Shown: positions 1 to 8,129 of the stretch, piece by piece
Position numbering within the stretch: the stretch's first letter is position 1
How the letters are laid out: every line of letters begins with the position of its first letter
Assembly: GCA_934633985.1 (NCBI GenBank)
Contig: CAKTYU010000018.1
Span: 1 to 31,243 of the forward strand
Length of the DNA stretch: 31,243 nucleotides
Direction of reading: 5' to 3'
Source: an uncultured Clostridia bacterium
GTDB taxonomy: Bacteria; Bacillota; Clostridia; Christensenellales; CAG-138
Notes under the pieces: generated by a model
The model's database searches: none
The model's input: only the letters and a program-made list of their open reading frames with translations
What the model was told of the DNA's origin: nothing
Made by a program: the position numbers and the translations under genes

Positions 1-2
1 TA

Positions 3-173
3 TTCCCCGGGCCTGACTCAGCCCTGCGCTTGCGCTTGGCTGGCGACACAGCGACCATGTGTGCAGAGGCCGGGAAAGAGAATAAATGTGTTATATACAA
101 GGAAAACATCCACAATCTTCTGGCACAAGGACGAGAAGTGTCCAAGCGGAAGATTGAGGATGCTTTCAAATAA
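3..173 (+). CDS. C-terminal part of an unidentified protein (open at left edge)
   Basis: An open frame enters from the left edge and ends at TAA 171-173, giving about 56 residues ending in NLLAQGREVSKRKIEDAFK. An internal ATG at 57 could instead start a 38-residue peptide, but no ribosome binding site is visible before it. The tail is hydrophilic and probably helical. I do not recognise a family. Codon use (ATC, ATT, CTT, CAA, CGA) differs from the ATA/AGG-rich style of the neighbouring genes, which fits a gene belonging to imported DNA, but the stretch is too short to be sure it is coding. Confidence 0.3.
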   Translation, partial: FPGPDSALRLRLAGDTATMCAEAGKENKCVIYKENIHNLLAQGREVSKRKIEDAFK

Positions 174-254
174 TAGTATATCCAAAAAGCCCTAACCGGT
201 CAATATTAACGAAGATCGAACGTCAGACGTAGAGCGTGATTTGATAATAACCTA

Positions 255-280
255 AAAGACCCTCCTCTCGGAAGGCCTTT
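255..280 (-). terminator. Rho-independent terminator of the aminotransferase gene
   Basis: An 11-bp stem (two G-U pairs) with a four-base loop lies just past the leftward stop codon. On the minus strand it is followed by TTTT. T-rich sequence on the other side could let it act in both directions. Confidence 0.7.
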
Positions 281-294
281 TATATTGCTGTGGT

Positions 295-1488
295 TTATTT
301 CGCGTTATACTTCTCGATGCCGAGGGCCAGGAGCTGGCAGGCGCGGATCAGATCCTCGCGCTTCAGGATATAGGCGATGCGGATCTCGTTTATGCCCTTG
401 CCGGGGGTGGCGTACATGGCCTTGCCGGGCGCGAACATAACGGTGTCGCCGTTGTCATCGAACTCCTCGAGCAGCCACTGCTGGAACTTCTCCGCATCGT
501 CCACGGGCAGGGCGGCCATAAGGTAGAAGGCGCCCTTGGGGCACTCGAATACGATGCCGGGGATCTTGCTGAGCTCTTCAACGACGGTATCCCTGCGGAG
601 CTTATACTCGTCGCGCACTGCGGCGAAATACTCGGGGCCTACATCGTAGAGGGCGGCGGAGGCAATCTGGTCGAGGGTGGCGACGGACAGACGCGCCTGA
701 GCGTATTTCATGCAGTGGTTCATAAGCTCCTTGTTTTTGGAAATGATGCAGCCTATGCGGGCGCCGCAGGCGCTGAAGCGCTTGGATACGGTATCTATTA
801 CGATGATGTTTTCAGGCGCATCATTGGCAAACTCGCCGAAGGACTGAAGGGGCTCGCCGCCGTATACGAACTCGCGGTAGGCCTCGTCGCCTATTACGAA
901 CATGTCATGCTTCTTTGCAACATCCACTATCATCTCCATTTCCTCGTGGGTAAGGAGTACGCCGGTGGGGTTGCCGGGGTTGGTGCACATTATGGCGCGG
1001 GTATGGGGGGTGATGAGAGCCTCTATCTTTGCGCGGTCGGCGTAGCGGTAGCCCTCCTCGGGAGAGGTGGGTATGGGAACTATCTTGCCGCCGGTGGTGT
1101 TGGTCATGGTGTTGTAGTTGGGATAGAAGGGCTCGGGGATGAGGATCTCGTCATCGTCATCCAGTATGGCCTGCAGGGTGAAGCAGAGGGCCTCGCTGCC
1201 GCCGGTGGTGATGAGGATCTCGCTCTCGTCAAAGTGCATATTGAGCTTGTCATAGTAGTTCTGGATGGCCTTGATCAGCACAGGCATACCGGGAGACGGA
1301 GCGTAAGCCAGAACAGGCTGCTCAAAATGCCTGATAGCGTCGAAAAACTGTTTCGGAGTCTCGATGTCGGGCTGGCCGATGTTAAGGTGATAGATTTTCT
1401 TTCCCTTGGCTTCCGCCGCCACCGCATAGGGATGGAACTTACGCATGGGGGAGAGACCGCTTTTTTCAACTTTGCTGGAAAACTTCAT
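295..1488 (-). CDS. Pyridoxal-phosphate aminotransferase class I/II (aspartate aminotransferase-like)
   Basis: This 397-residue protein transfers amino groups between an amino acid and a 2-oxo acid in the cytosol. The fold-type I PLP signature is complete: NPGNPTG at 170-176, DEAY at 201-204 (Asp pairing with the pyridine nitrogen), the Schiff-base lysine K236 in the SKRFSACGARIG motif, and a C-terminal arginine in EIRIAY for the substrate carboxylate. Length is normal for the family. The start is supported by AGGAGG eight bases upstream. It is a monocistronic leftward gene with its own promoter (TATAAT at 1573-1578) and terminator. Substrate preference (aspartate, aromatic or alanine) cannot be read from the sequence; the SACG variant around the lysine is common in clostridial aspartate aminotransferase-like enzymes. 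Confidence 0.93.
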   Translation of the reverse strand: MKFSSKVEKSGLSPMRKFHPYAVAAEAKGKKIYHLNIGQPDIETPKQFFDAIRHFEQPVLAYAPSPGMPVLIKAIQNYYDKLNMHFDESEILITTGGSEALCFTLQAILDDDDEILIPEPFYPNYNTMTNTTGGKIVPIPTSPEEGYRYADRAKIEALITPHTRAIMCTNPGNPTGVLLTHEEMEMIVDVAKKHDMFVIGDEAYREFVYGGEPLQSFGEFANDAPENIIVIDTVSKRFSACGARIGCIISKNKELMNHCMKYAQARLSVATLDQIASAALYDVGPEYFAAVRDEYKLRRDTVVEELSKIPGIVFECPKGAFYLMAALPVDDAEKFQQWLLEEFDDNGDTVMFAPGKAMYATPGKGINEIRIAYILKREDLIRACQLLALGIEKYNAK

Positions 1489-1572
1489 TTAAGTGCTTCC
1501 TCCTGAAAGATGTTATTGGAAATGATGCGCAAAAAAACTGATACGGTGAGGACACTTTCCTGCACCATGACT

Positions 1573-1601
1573 ATTATAGCACTGTTTCTCTTGAAAATAA
1601 A
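1573..1601 (-). promoter_or_regulatory. Putative sigma-A promoter of the aminotransferase gene
   Basis: On the minus strand a perfect -10 TATAAT (1573-1578) is preceded, 17 bp away, by a weak -35 TTTATT (1596-1601). It gives a leader of about 75 bases. Confidence 0.5.
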
Positions 1602-1670
1602 GTGGTATGGGGAATAAATAAGAAAATTAGCCGCCGCGCCGATTGTGAAAAACCTGACGCTGAATAATGC

Positions 1671-1696
1671 AAAAAACGCCGGCTGTAAAGCCGGCG
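1671..1696 (-). terminator. Rho-independent terminator of the VanW-family gene
   Basis: A perfect 8-bp GC-rich stem (CGCCGGCT/AGCCGGCG, loop GTAA on the plus strand) is followed on the minus strand by six T residues. It lies 15 bp past the leftward stop codon. Confidence 0.92.
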
Positions 1697-1711
1697 CTAT
1701 TCGCTCGTGTT

Positions 1712-3265
1712 TTAATCGGTAGGCTTGGGCAGGCTCGGATCGCCGGTGCCGATTATGACCTTTTCGGCCTTGGCGTCGTACCTGTCGGTATAGAGCAGCA
1801 CGGATGCGCCCTCCTCCAGCACGCCGTTTATGTATTTGTCCAAATAGACGTTGGACTTGTAGCCCTTGCGCGCGGAGGCCTCCTTCTTCTTGTAGCCGAG
1901 GGGCCAGTTGGGGTTCTCGGTGGTTACGGTTTCCGGCGGCTCGGTGGTCTCGACCACGTCGCCGCGGGGCTTATAGGTTATGCCCTCCGGCAGGGGTTCG
2001 CCGTATATGTATACGGTGACGGTGTACGCCTCCTGATCGCAATAGAGGAAAATGTACATGGGCGCGCCGGAGGTATTTACAAAGTTGAGGCTCTTGCCGC
2101 TTTCCACGGTTCCGGTAACGGTGGAATCCAGGCCGATATCCGCATAGCTGGAGGGCCATGAGTGATGGCGGCGCTCGGTTATTTCGATCTTATCCGGGCC
2201 GCAGCAAAGCAGGGCGTTGTAGAGGGTGGTGGTGACCTGGCATATACCGCCGCCGGGCTGCAGCTCGTATCTGTCGCCGTTTACTATGCCGGGGGCGAGG
2301 GGCCAGCCGCCGGATTCCGTGCGGGCGCCTATGATTGCGTTGAAGTTGAACTCCTCGCCGACCTCCGTTTTATAGCCGTTGAGCAGTGTGCAGGCTTTTT
2401 GGATGTTGCCCACGCGGCCCGGATCCCGGGCGCTGCGGCTGCCGCCGAAGCTGGTCTGCCACTTGGCTATGAACTGGGTGTTTTCCCTGAGCCAATCCAT
2501 GGAGTGGACAGGCTCCTGTGTGACGAGCTCCGGCTTTATCACCGCCTGATCATCCTTGCTATTGATGGCGTCAGCGATGCTCTGGACAAGGGCTTCCTGA
2601 TCCAGCACGTGGCCGCTTACGCCCTCGTGGTAGTTGAAGCCGGGCGAATCCGCCCACTCGTTTGCCTCCGCGGAGGGCTCGGTGGCGGGGGTATCTACCT
2701 TGGCGGCTATTTCAGCGACCCTCGCCCTTATCACGTCCATATCCGGCGTGAAGCTAATATCGAACTCCATGCCGTTTTCCTTGAGGTTTTTCCGGGCGTC
2801 CTTATTGGCGGCGCCGGTGCCGCCCCGGCCGTAAAGCATGGCCTCGGCCAGAGTATACTCGAGGTCGGTGGATATCTTCATATCCGCCGCGGTGAATACC
2901 CACAGATCTGAGCCGTGGGAAACGCATATACTTATTTTTTTTGCCGCCTCGTCCACTAACGGGGCTATCTCGCTGCGGGCCTCGTCCAGCGTCATGCCGG
3001 ATACGTTCTTGCCGTCGATGACTATGCCGCTCAGGTACGCGCCGTCGCTGAGATAGGAGTTGAGCTTCTTTGCGCTGGGGGTGTGGGTGTAGTACAGCCT
3101 GAGCATAAGGACCGCCCCGAGACCCGCTGCGCACAGGCATACCAACGCCAGAAGCCTTTTGCTCATGGCGCGGTAGGGATTCCTTTTCTTTCTTTTCCGC
3201 TGTGACGGCTGGCTGTCCGTTCGGACAGGGGCGCGGCCGTAAGATCTTGTGTTGCTTATATCCAT
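1712..3265 (-). CDS. VanW-family envelope protein with YoaR-like and G5-like domains
   Basis: The 517-residue product has a basic N-terminus, one membrane anchor at about residues 37-57, and a large extracytoplasmic part. A putative peptidoglycan-binding (YoaR-type) region precedes the VanW core, which is recognisable from the FNFNAIIGARTESGGW and PGGGICQVTTTLYNA stretches. A threonine-rich linker leads to a C-terminal G5-like module ending near KVIIGTGDP. VanW proteins occur in some vancomycin clusters but are widespread in Clostridia without them; a role in cell-wall handling is inferred and the biochemical activity is not established. ATG at 3265 is chosen because GCGGAG lies seven bases upstream; an in-frame TTG at 3280 would put that site inside the gene. 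No van genes are adjacent. Confidence 0.88.
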   Translation of the reverse strand: MDISNTRSYGRAPVRTDSQPSQRKRKKRNPYRAMSKRLLALVCLCAAGLGAVLMLRLYYTHTPSAKKLNSYLSDGAYLSGIVIDGKNVSGMTLDEARSEIAPLVDEAAKKISICVSHGSDLWVFTAADMKISTDLEYTLAEAMLYGRGGTGAANKDARKNLKENGMEFDISFTPDMDVIRARVAEIAAKVDTPATEPSAEANEWADSPGFNYHEGVSGHVLDQEALVQSIADAINSKDDQAVIKPELVTQEPVHSMDWLRENTQFIAKWQTSFGGSRSARDPGRVGNIQKACTLLNGYKTEVGEEFNFNAIIGARTESGGWPLAPGIVNGDRYELQPGGGICQVTTTLYNALLCCGPDKIEITERRHHSWPSSYADIGLDSTVTGTVESGKSLNFVNTSGAPMYIFLYCDQEAYTVTVYIYGEPLPEGITYKPRGDVVETTEPPETVTTENPNWPLGYKKKEASARKGYKSNVYLDKYINGVLEEGASVLLYTDRYDAKAEKVIIGTGDPSLPKPTD

Positions 3266-3310
3266 TGCAAATCTCCGCAAATATATTCAATGACAGAATT
3301 CAACCAATAC

Positions 3311-3339
3311 ATTATACCCGAAGTCGGGCGCCTTTACAA
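3311..3339 (-). promoter_or_regulatory. Sigma-A promoter of the VanW-family gene
   Basis: Minus-strand -35 TTGTAA (3334-3339), 17-bp spacer, -10 TATAAT (3311-3316). It starts transcription about 40 bases before the ATG at 3265. Confidence 0.8.
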
Positions 3340-3404
3340 GAATAAGGGCGGGCTTAAAACGGATGGATACGCAGAGTTAGCGGATTGTTTACAAAAAAGC
3401 CCGC

Positions 3405-3433
3405 TTGTGGTAAAAACATAAGGATAGTATAAT
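3405..3433 (+). promoter_or_regulatory. Sigma-A promoter of the RNase J operon
   Basis: -35 TTGTGG (3405-3410), 17-bp spacer, -10 TATAAT (3428-3433). Transcription would begin near 3440, only about 14 bases before an upstream ATG at 3454, which argues for the downstream TTG start at 3520. Confidence 0.8.
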
Positions 3434-3519
3434 AAGATAAAATTGGTTCGAGTATGCATATTGCAATATGTGGATATAGTTACTTAAGAACTGTAAAAGA
3501 CGAAAGGAAAAGATATAAT

Positions 3520-5181
3520 TTGGCAAAGACAGCAAAGAAGCTGAAGATAATCCCCCTCGGCGGAGTAGGGGAGATAGGCAAGAACATGACCGTAATAGAA
3601 TACGGCGGCGACATAATAGTGGTGGACTGCGGAATGTCCTTCCCGGATGATGAGATGCCTGGAATAGACGTAGTCATACCGGATATGACCTACCTCGAGA
3701 AAAACGCGGCAAACGTGCGGGGCATACTGATAACCCACGGCCACGAGGACCACATAGGCGCGGTGCCTTATGCCCTCCAGAAGCTCAACGTGCCGGTATA
3801 CGCCACGAAGCTGACCATAGCGCTCATAGAGCAGAAGCTAACCGAGATAAAGGTGGACCACGCCGACCTTAACTGCGTGAGCCCCGGAGATACCATACGT
3901 CTGGGCTGCTTCAGCGTGGATTTCATAAAGACCAGCCACTCCATAGCCGGCGCCTGCGCGCTGGCGATAAACACCCCCATAGGCACGCTTATACACACCG
4001 GCGACTTCAAGGTGGACTATACGCCCATCGACGGGGAGCCCATAGATATAGCGCGGCTTGCGTATTACGGCTCGCGGGGGGTGCTCGCCCTGATGAGCGA
4101 CAGCACCAACGTGGAAAACGAGGGGCATACGCCCTCCGAGCGGGGTATAGGAAAGACCTTTGAGCATTGCTTCGACAAGGCAAAGGGCCGCGTCGTGGTG
4201 GCTACCTTTGCCTCCAACATATACCGCATACAGCAGATCGCCGACGTGGCGATATCCTTCGGGCGGGTGGTTTGCTTCCAGGGCCGCAGCATGGTAAAGA
4301 TTGCGGAGATAGCAAAGGAACTCGGCTATTTGCAGCTTCCGGACGAGAGCGTCGTGGAGGTAGGCCAGCTTAAAAAATACCGGGACGACCAGATATGCGT
4401 CATAACCACAGGCTCTCAGGGCGAGCCCATGAGCGGCCTGTTCAGAATGGCCAATTCCTCACATAAGGTAAACGTGGGCAAGGGGGATATGGTTATAATC
4501 TCGGCCTCCTCCATACCCGGCAACGAGAAAAGCGTGGGCAGGGTGATAAACCAGCTCTATCAGCACGGCGCAAAGGTGATATACGAGCGCATGGCGGACG
4601 TACACGTCTCGGGCCACGCCTGCAAGGAAGAACTGAAGCTCATGCTGACGCTGACAAAGCCCAAGTTTTTCATACCCGTACACGGCGAGGCGCGACACCT
4701 TTACCAGCATAAGGAGCTGGCGGAGGAGCTTGGCATACCCGAGGAAAACATATTCGTCACCGAAATAGGCGATATAGTAGAGCTCACCCGAAACAAGGGC
4801 CGCATAGCGGGCAGCGTGACCGCCGGCAGCGTTATGGTGGACGGCAGCGGAGTGGGCGACATAGGCAACGTGGTGCTGAGGGATAGGAAGCTGCTCTCCG
4901 AGGACGGCATATTCACCGTGGTCATCACGCTGAACAAGCAGACCGGCGCGCTGCTGGCGCAGCCAGAGATACTCTCAAGAGGCTTCGTATATGAGAAAAA
5001 CTCAGAGGAGCTTCTGAAGGAGACGAGGGAGCTCGTCAAGGCCAAGGCCGCCCAGTTTGAGAAAAACCACCGCAGCAGCTGGTCCTCGATAAAGAACGAC
5101 ATAAGGAATTCCATAAAGAATTACCTTTATGAGCGTACAAAGAGAAGGCCCATGGTCATGCCCATAATAATAGAAATATAA
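3520..5181 (+). CDS. rnj: Ribonuclease J
   Basis: This is a cytosolic 5'-to-3' exoribonuclease and endonuclease that matures rRNA and degrades mRNA in bacteria of this group. The 553-residue product shows the metallo-beta-lactamase / beta-CASP layout. The first zinc motif HGHEDH lies at about residues 73-78, followed by THSI and GDFKVD. Then come the beta-CASP stretch SDSTNVENEGHTPSE, the TTGSQGEP motif, the HVSGHA histidines and IPVHGE, and a C-terminal domain. A TTG start is chosen: AAAGGA lies 11 bases before it and the family's usual N-terminus (KLKIIPLGGVGEIGKN) follows at once. An in-frame ATG at 3454 has no ribosome binding site. It heads an operon with ylbF, mltG and a U32 gene. Nearly all Ile codons are ATA. 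Confidence 0.96.
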   Translation: MAKTAKKLKIIPLGGVGEIGKNMTVIEYGGDIIVVDCGMSFPDDEMPGIDVVIPDMTYLEKNAANVRGILITHGHEDHIGAVPYALQKLNVPVYATKLTIALIEQKLTEIKVDHADLNCVSPGDTIRLGCFSVDFIKTSHSIAGACALAINTPIGTLIHTGDFKVDYTPIDGEPIDIARLAYYGSRGVLALMSDSTNVENEGHTPSERGIGKTFEHCFDKAKGRVVVATFASNIYRIQQIADVAISFGRVVCFQGRSMVKIAEIAKELGYLQLPDESVVEVGQLKKYRDDQICVITTGSQGEPMSGLFRMANSSHKVNVGKGDMVIISASSIPGNEKSVGRVINQLYQHGAKVIYERMADVHVSGHACKEELKLMLTLTKPKFFIPVHGEARHLYQHKELAEELGIPEENIFVTEIGDIVELTRNKGRIAGSVTAGSVMVDGSGVGDIGNVVLRDRKLLSEDGIFTVVITLNKQTGALLAQPEILSRGFVYEKNSEELLKETRELVKAKAAQFEKNHRSSWSSIKNDIRNSIKNYLYERTKRRPMVMPIIIEI

Positions 5182-5204
5182 GCATTTTAACGGAGGTATT
5201 TGCT

Positions 5205-5546
5205 ATGGTGTACGATAAGGCGAACGAGCTTGCGAAGCTGCTCAAGGAAAGCGACGAATTCAGGGAGTATAAGGCTGCCCGCGAGAAGGCCTTTGAAAAC
5301 GATACTACGGCGTCCCTTATAAAGGAATACCACAAGCTCCAGATAGAGGCGCAGGCGGCCATGGTGTCCGGCAAAAAGGACGATGAGGCGCTGCAGCGCC
5401 TCCAGAAGATAGGGGAGCTTTTGCAGCTCAATCAGGATGCGTCCGCGTTCCTGTTTGCAGAATACAGGCTCAACAGAGTGGTAAGCGACATATATAAGAT
5501 AATCGCCGAGGCCATAGACGTGGATCTCGGCGCGCTGGAGGAGTAA
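5205..5546 (+). CDS. YlbF/YmcA-family regulator
   Basis: A small (113 residues), highly charged, all-helical protein with the YlbF-family pattern: an N-terminal helix (DKANELAKLLKESDEF), a central coiled-coil pair and a C-terminal VSDIYKIIAEAIDV helix. In Bacillus, YlbF and its relatives form a complex that steers RNase Y and mRNA maturation; placement directly after an RNase J gene fits an RNA-metabolism role, though this is inference. GGAGG lies nine bases before the ATG. It is 23 bases after rnj and nine bases before mltG, so almost certainly cotranscribed. Confidence 0.85.
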   Translation: MVYDKANELAKLLKESDEFREYKAAREKAFENDTTASLIKEYHKLQIEAQAAMVSGKKDDEALQRLQKIGELLQLNQDASAFLFAEYRLNRVVSDIYKIIAEAIDVDLGALEE

Positions 5547-5555
5547 GCTCGACAC

Positions 5556-6728
5556 ATGGAAGAACGGGAAAACCGGGAGGCCGCCCGAAGGAAAAGACAG
5601 CGGCGCCGGAAGCTGATGAAGGTGCTGAGGCCAATACTGATATACGGAATAAGCATAGCGGTATGCATCGCCATACTCGCAGCAGCCGCGAACTATGCCT
5701 TGAACGAGTTTGTGCGCCCGGTGGATGAAAGCGACGCCACACCGGTCACCGTCACCATAGAAAAGGGCAGCGGCGCATCTACCGTGGCCAAGATACTCTA
5801 CGAGGCCGGCGGAGAGGGCAATAAGGGCCTTATAAACAACAAGGCCGCCTTCAAGATATACGTGGATTTCACCGGCAAGTCCAGCACCCTCAAGGCGGGG
5901 ACGTATATACTGAGCCGGAATATGGATATATCCCAGATGGTAGATATAATCTGCACCGGCAACCCAGCGAGAAAGACGGTAAACATAAAGATACGCGAGG
6001 GCATGGAGGTAGAGGACATCGCCGAGCTGCTGGTGAAGGAGGGCATACTGGATTCCACAGAGGAGTTTTTGGGCCTGTGCAAAAGCGGCGAGGCGTTCTC
6101 CGAATACAGCTTTGTGAACAGCATTTTGCAGAGCGCGGATAAGGATCAGCGCAAGTACGCCCTGGAGGGGTATCTTTTCCCGGATACCTATGAGGTGTAT
6201 GCCGATACCTCCGCCAAGAGCGTTATAACAAAAATGCTGATCCGCTTTAACGAGGTGTTCAGCGACGAATACGTGGACAGGGCGCAGGAGCTTAATATGA
6301 CGGTGGATCAGGTAGTGACGTTGGCCTCCATGATAGAGCGCGAGGCCAAGACCGCCGACTTTGACAAGGTTTCAGCGGTGTTCCACAACAGGCTCAACAG
6401 CGGCATGAAGCTGCAAAGCGACGCCCCGCTTAAGTACATACTCGACGCGGGGAACACGCTGGACTATACCTCGGATCAGATGGCGGTGAGCTCGCCCTAC
6501 AACACCTACAACATAGACGGCCTGCCAATAGGCCCGATATGCAACCCGAGCGCTGCGGCAATAAAGGCGGCGCTCTACCCCGACAGCGACTTCATGGGCG
6601 AGGGCTACCTGTACTTCGTGCTTAAATCCCGCACCCAGAACCCCGACGACCCGGATTTCGGCAAGCTGGTGTTCTCAAAGAGCTATGAGGATTTCCTCAA
6701 AAATAAGGAGGCCTACAAGAAGAGCTGA
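5556..6728 (+). CDS. mltG: Endolytic murein transglycosylase MltG
   Basis: A membrane-anchored lytic transglycosylase that cuts nascent glycan strands and sets their length. The 390-residue product has a very basic cytoplasmic start, one membrane segment at about 26-47, a LysM-like region (about 63-150) and the YceG catalytic domain. Family signatures are LEGYLFPDTYEV (203-214), LASMIEREA with the catalytic glutamate E261, VFHNRL, and the SPYNTYNIDGLPIGPICNPS stretch. GGAGGAG precedes the ATG and overlaps the end of the ylbF gene. Its stop shares one base with the next start (TGATG), indicating translational coupling with the U32 gene, the same pairing known from the Bacillus yrrL-yrrNO region. 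Confidence 0.94.
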   Translation: MEERENREAARRKRQRRRKLMKVLRPILIYGISIAVCIAILAAAANYALNEFVRPVDESDATPVTVTIEKGSGASTVAKILYEAGGEGNKGLINNKAAFKIYVDFTGKSSTLKAGTYILSRNMDISQMVDIICTGNPARKTVNIKIREGMEVEDIAELLVKEGILDSTEEFLGLCKSGEAFSEYSFVNSILQSADKDQRKYALEGYLFPDTYEVYADTSAKSVITKMLIRFNEVFSDEYVDRAQELNMTVDQVVTLASMIEREAKTADFDKVSAVFHNRLNSGMKLQSDAPLKYILDAGNTLDYTSDQMAVSSPYNTYNIDGLPIGPICNPSAAAIKAALYPDSDFMGEGYLYFVLKSRTQNPDDPDFGKLVFSKSYEDFLKNKEAYKKS

Positions 6729-7975
6729 TGAAGATAGCGACGCCTGAGCTTCTGGCTCCTGCCGGAAATATGGAAAGGCTCACCACGGCCATAGATTACG
6801 GCGCGGACGCGGTATATCTCGGGGCGCAGAGCATGAGCCTGCGCAATTATGCCGATAACTTTACGCCGGAGCAGCTCCGCGCGGGCTGCGAATACGCCCA
6901 CGGGAGGAACGCAAGGGTATACGTGGCCTGCAACGCCTTCGCGCGGGACGATGACCTTCAGGAGCTGCCGGAACTACTGACGGCCATAAGGACAGCCGGT
7001 GCGGACGCGCTTATAGTCAACGACCCCGGCGTGATACGTCTGGCGCGCAAATGTGTGCCGGATATGCCGCTGCACCTCAGCACCCAGGCGAACACCCTGA
7101 ATTCCGAGGCGGCACTGTTCTGGTACGAGCAGGGGATAAAGCGCATAATACTCGCAAGGGAGCTTTCCATAGGGCAGATAAAGGCCATGCGGCAGAGGCT
7201 CCCCGAGGAGCTTGAGCTTGAGATGTTCGTACACGGGGCCATGTGCGTTTCCTATTCCGGAAGGTGCCTGCTCAGCAACTACATAAACGGCAGGGATTCA
7301 AACAGGGGCGAGTGCGCACAGCCCTGCCGCTGGCAGTATGAGCTCAGGGAAAAGGGCTCAAACGGCGAGTATTTTACGATAGAACAGGACGGGCGCGGCA
7401 GCTTTATAATGAACTCCCGGGATATGCGCCTTATAGAGTACATACCGGAGATAGTGGATGCAGGCATAATGAGCCTTAAAATAGAGGGCCGAATGAAGTC
7501 CATAGCCTATGTAGCCACGGTGGTGAACGCCTACCGGATGGCGCTGGACGAGTATGCGCGCTGCATGGACGAGGGTAGGGAGTATAAAGTCCCCGCCCTG
7601 GTTATGCGGGAGCTGGAACTTGCGTCCCACCGGCCCTATACCACGGGCTTTGCCCTTGGCGATCCGGGCGCTGAGGGCCAGGAGACCCGCAGCGGCGATT
7701 ATGTAGCGGACGGAGCCATAGCCGCGGTGGTGATATCCTATGACGGCGGGAACCGGACCGCCCTCGTGTCCCAGCGCAACAAGTTTTATGACGGCGAGGA
7801 GCTTTCCATACTTTCCCCGGGCGACATAGGCCGCAGCTTTAAGGTGAGCGGCATAACCAACGAGGCGGGCGAAAGGGTGCAGAGCACACCGCATCCGAAG
7901 GAGAAGCTGTATATAGGCTGCAAACAGGAATTAAAGCCCGGAGATATACTCCGAAAGCTTACCGAAAAACAATAA
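6728..7975 (+). CDS. trhP: U32-family peptidase, probable tRNA 5-hydroxyuridine synthesis protein (TrhP-like)
   Basis: A 415-residue member of peptidase family U32. It begins with the typical ELLAPAGNMERLTTAIDYGADAVYLG barrel start (written here in part: LLAPAGNMERL, GADAVYLG). The family block GAMCVSYSGRCLLSNYI follows, then a cysteine cluster (GECAQPCRWQY) thought to bind iron-sulfur, and MSLKIEGRMKS. A smaller C-terminal beta domain starts near residue 320. Members in this gene context (after mltG) act in prephenate-dependent hydroxylation of tRNA wobble uridine; that assignment rests on family and synteny. Only one copy is present here, whereas Bacillus has two. Its start is coupled to mltG by a one-base overlap. 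Confidence 0.85.
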   Translation: MKIATPELLAPAGNMERLTTAIDYGADAVYLGAQSMSLRNYADNFTPEQLRAGCEYAHGRNARVYVACNAFARDDDLQELPELLTAIRTAGADALIVNDPGVIRLARKCVPDMPLHLSTQANTLNSEAALFWYEQGIKRIILARELSIGQIKAMRQRLPEELELEMFVHGAMCVSYSGRCLLSNYINGRDSNRGECAQPCRWQYELREKGSNGEYFTIEQDGRGSFIMNSRDMRLIEYIPEIVDAGIMSLKIEGRMKSIAYVATVVNAYRMALDEYARCMDEGREYKVPALVMRELELASHRPYTTGFALGDPGAEGQETRSGDYVADGAIAAVVISYDGGNRTALVSQRNKFYDGEELSILSPGDIGRSFKVSGITNEAGERVQSTPHPKEKLYIGCKQELKPGDILRKLTEKQ

Positions 7976-7985
7976 AATACCAATA

Positions 7986-8017
7986 CCCCTGCTTTTTTAA
8001 TAGGCAGGGGCTTTTTT
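7986..8017 (+). terminator. Rho-independent terminator of the rnj-ylbF-mltG-U32 operon
   Basis: Stem CCCCTGC/GCAGGGG with an 11-base loop, followed by C and six T residues, ten bases after the stop codon. Confidence 0.9.
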
Positions 8018-8129
8018 ATGGAATTACAATTGAATTATTGAGAAAAAAGTTATATGATGTAAGCGATGCCCGCATCACATATCGTGTTATTTATCATTTT
8101 GCCGCATTTATCTATTGAGGACGGAGACT

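Noticed and set aside
715..1506. 263-codon plus-strand frame opposite the aminotransferase
   Set aside because: Antisense shadow; Gly/Val/Tyr-rich nonsense, and the other strand carries all PLP motifs.
2162..2911. 249-codon plus-strand frame opposite the VanW gene
   Set aside because: Antisense shadow with no start signal; the VanW frame has conserved motifs, promoter and terminator.
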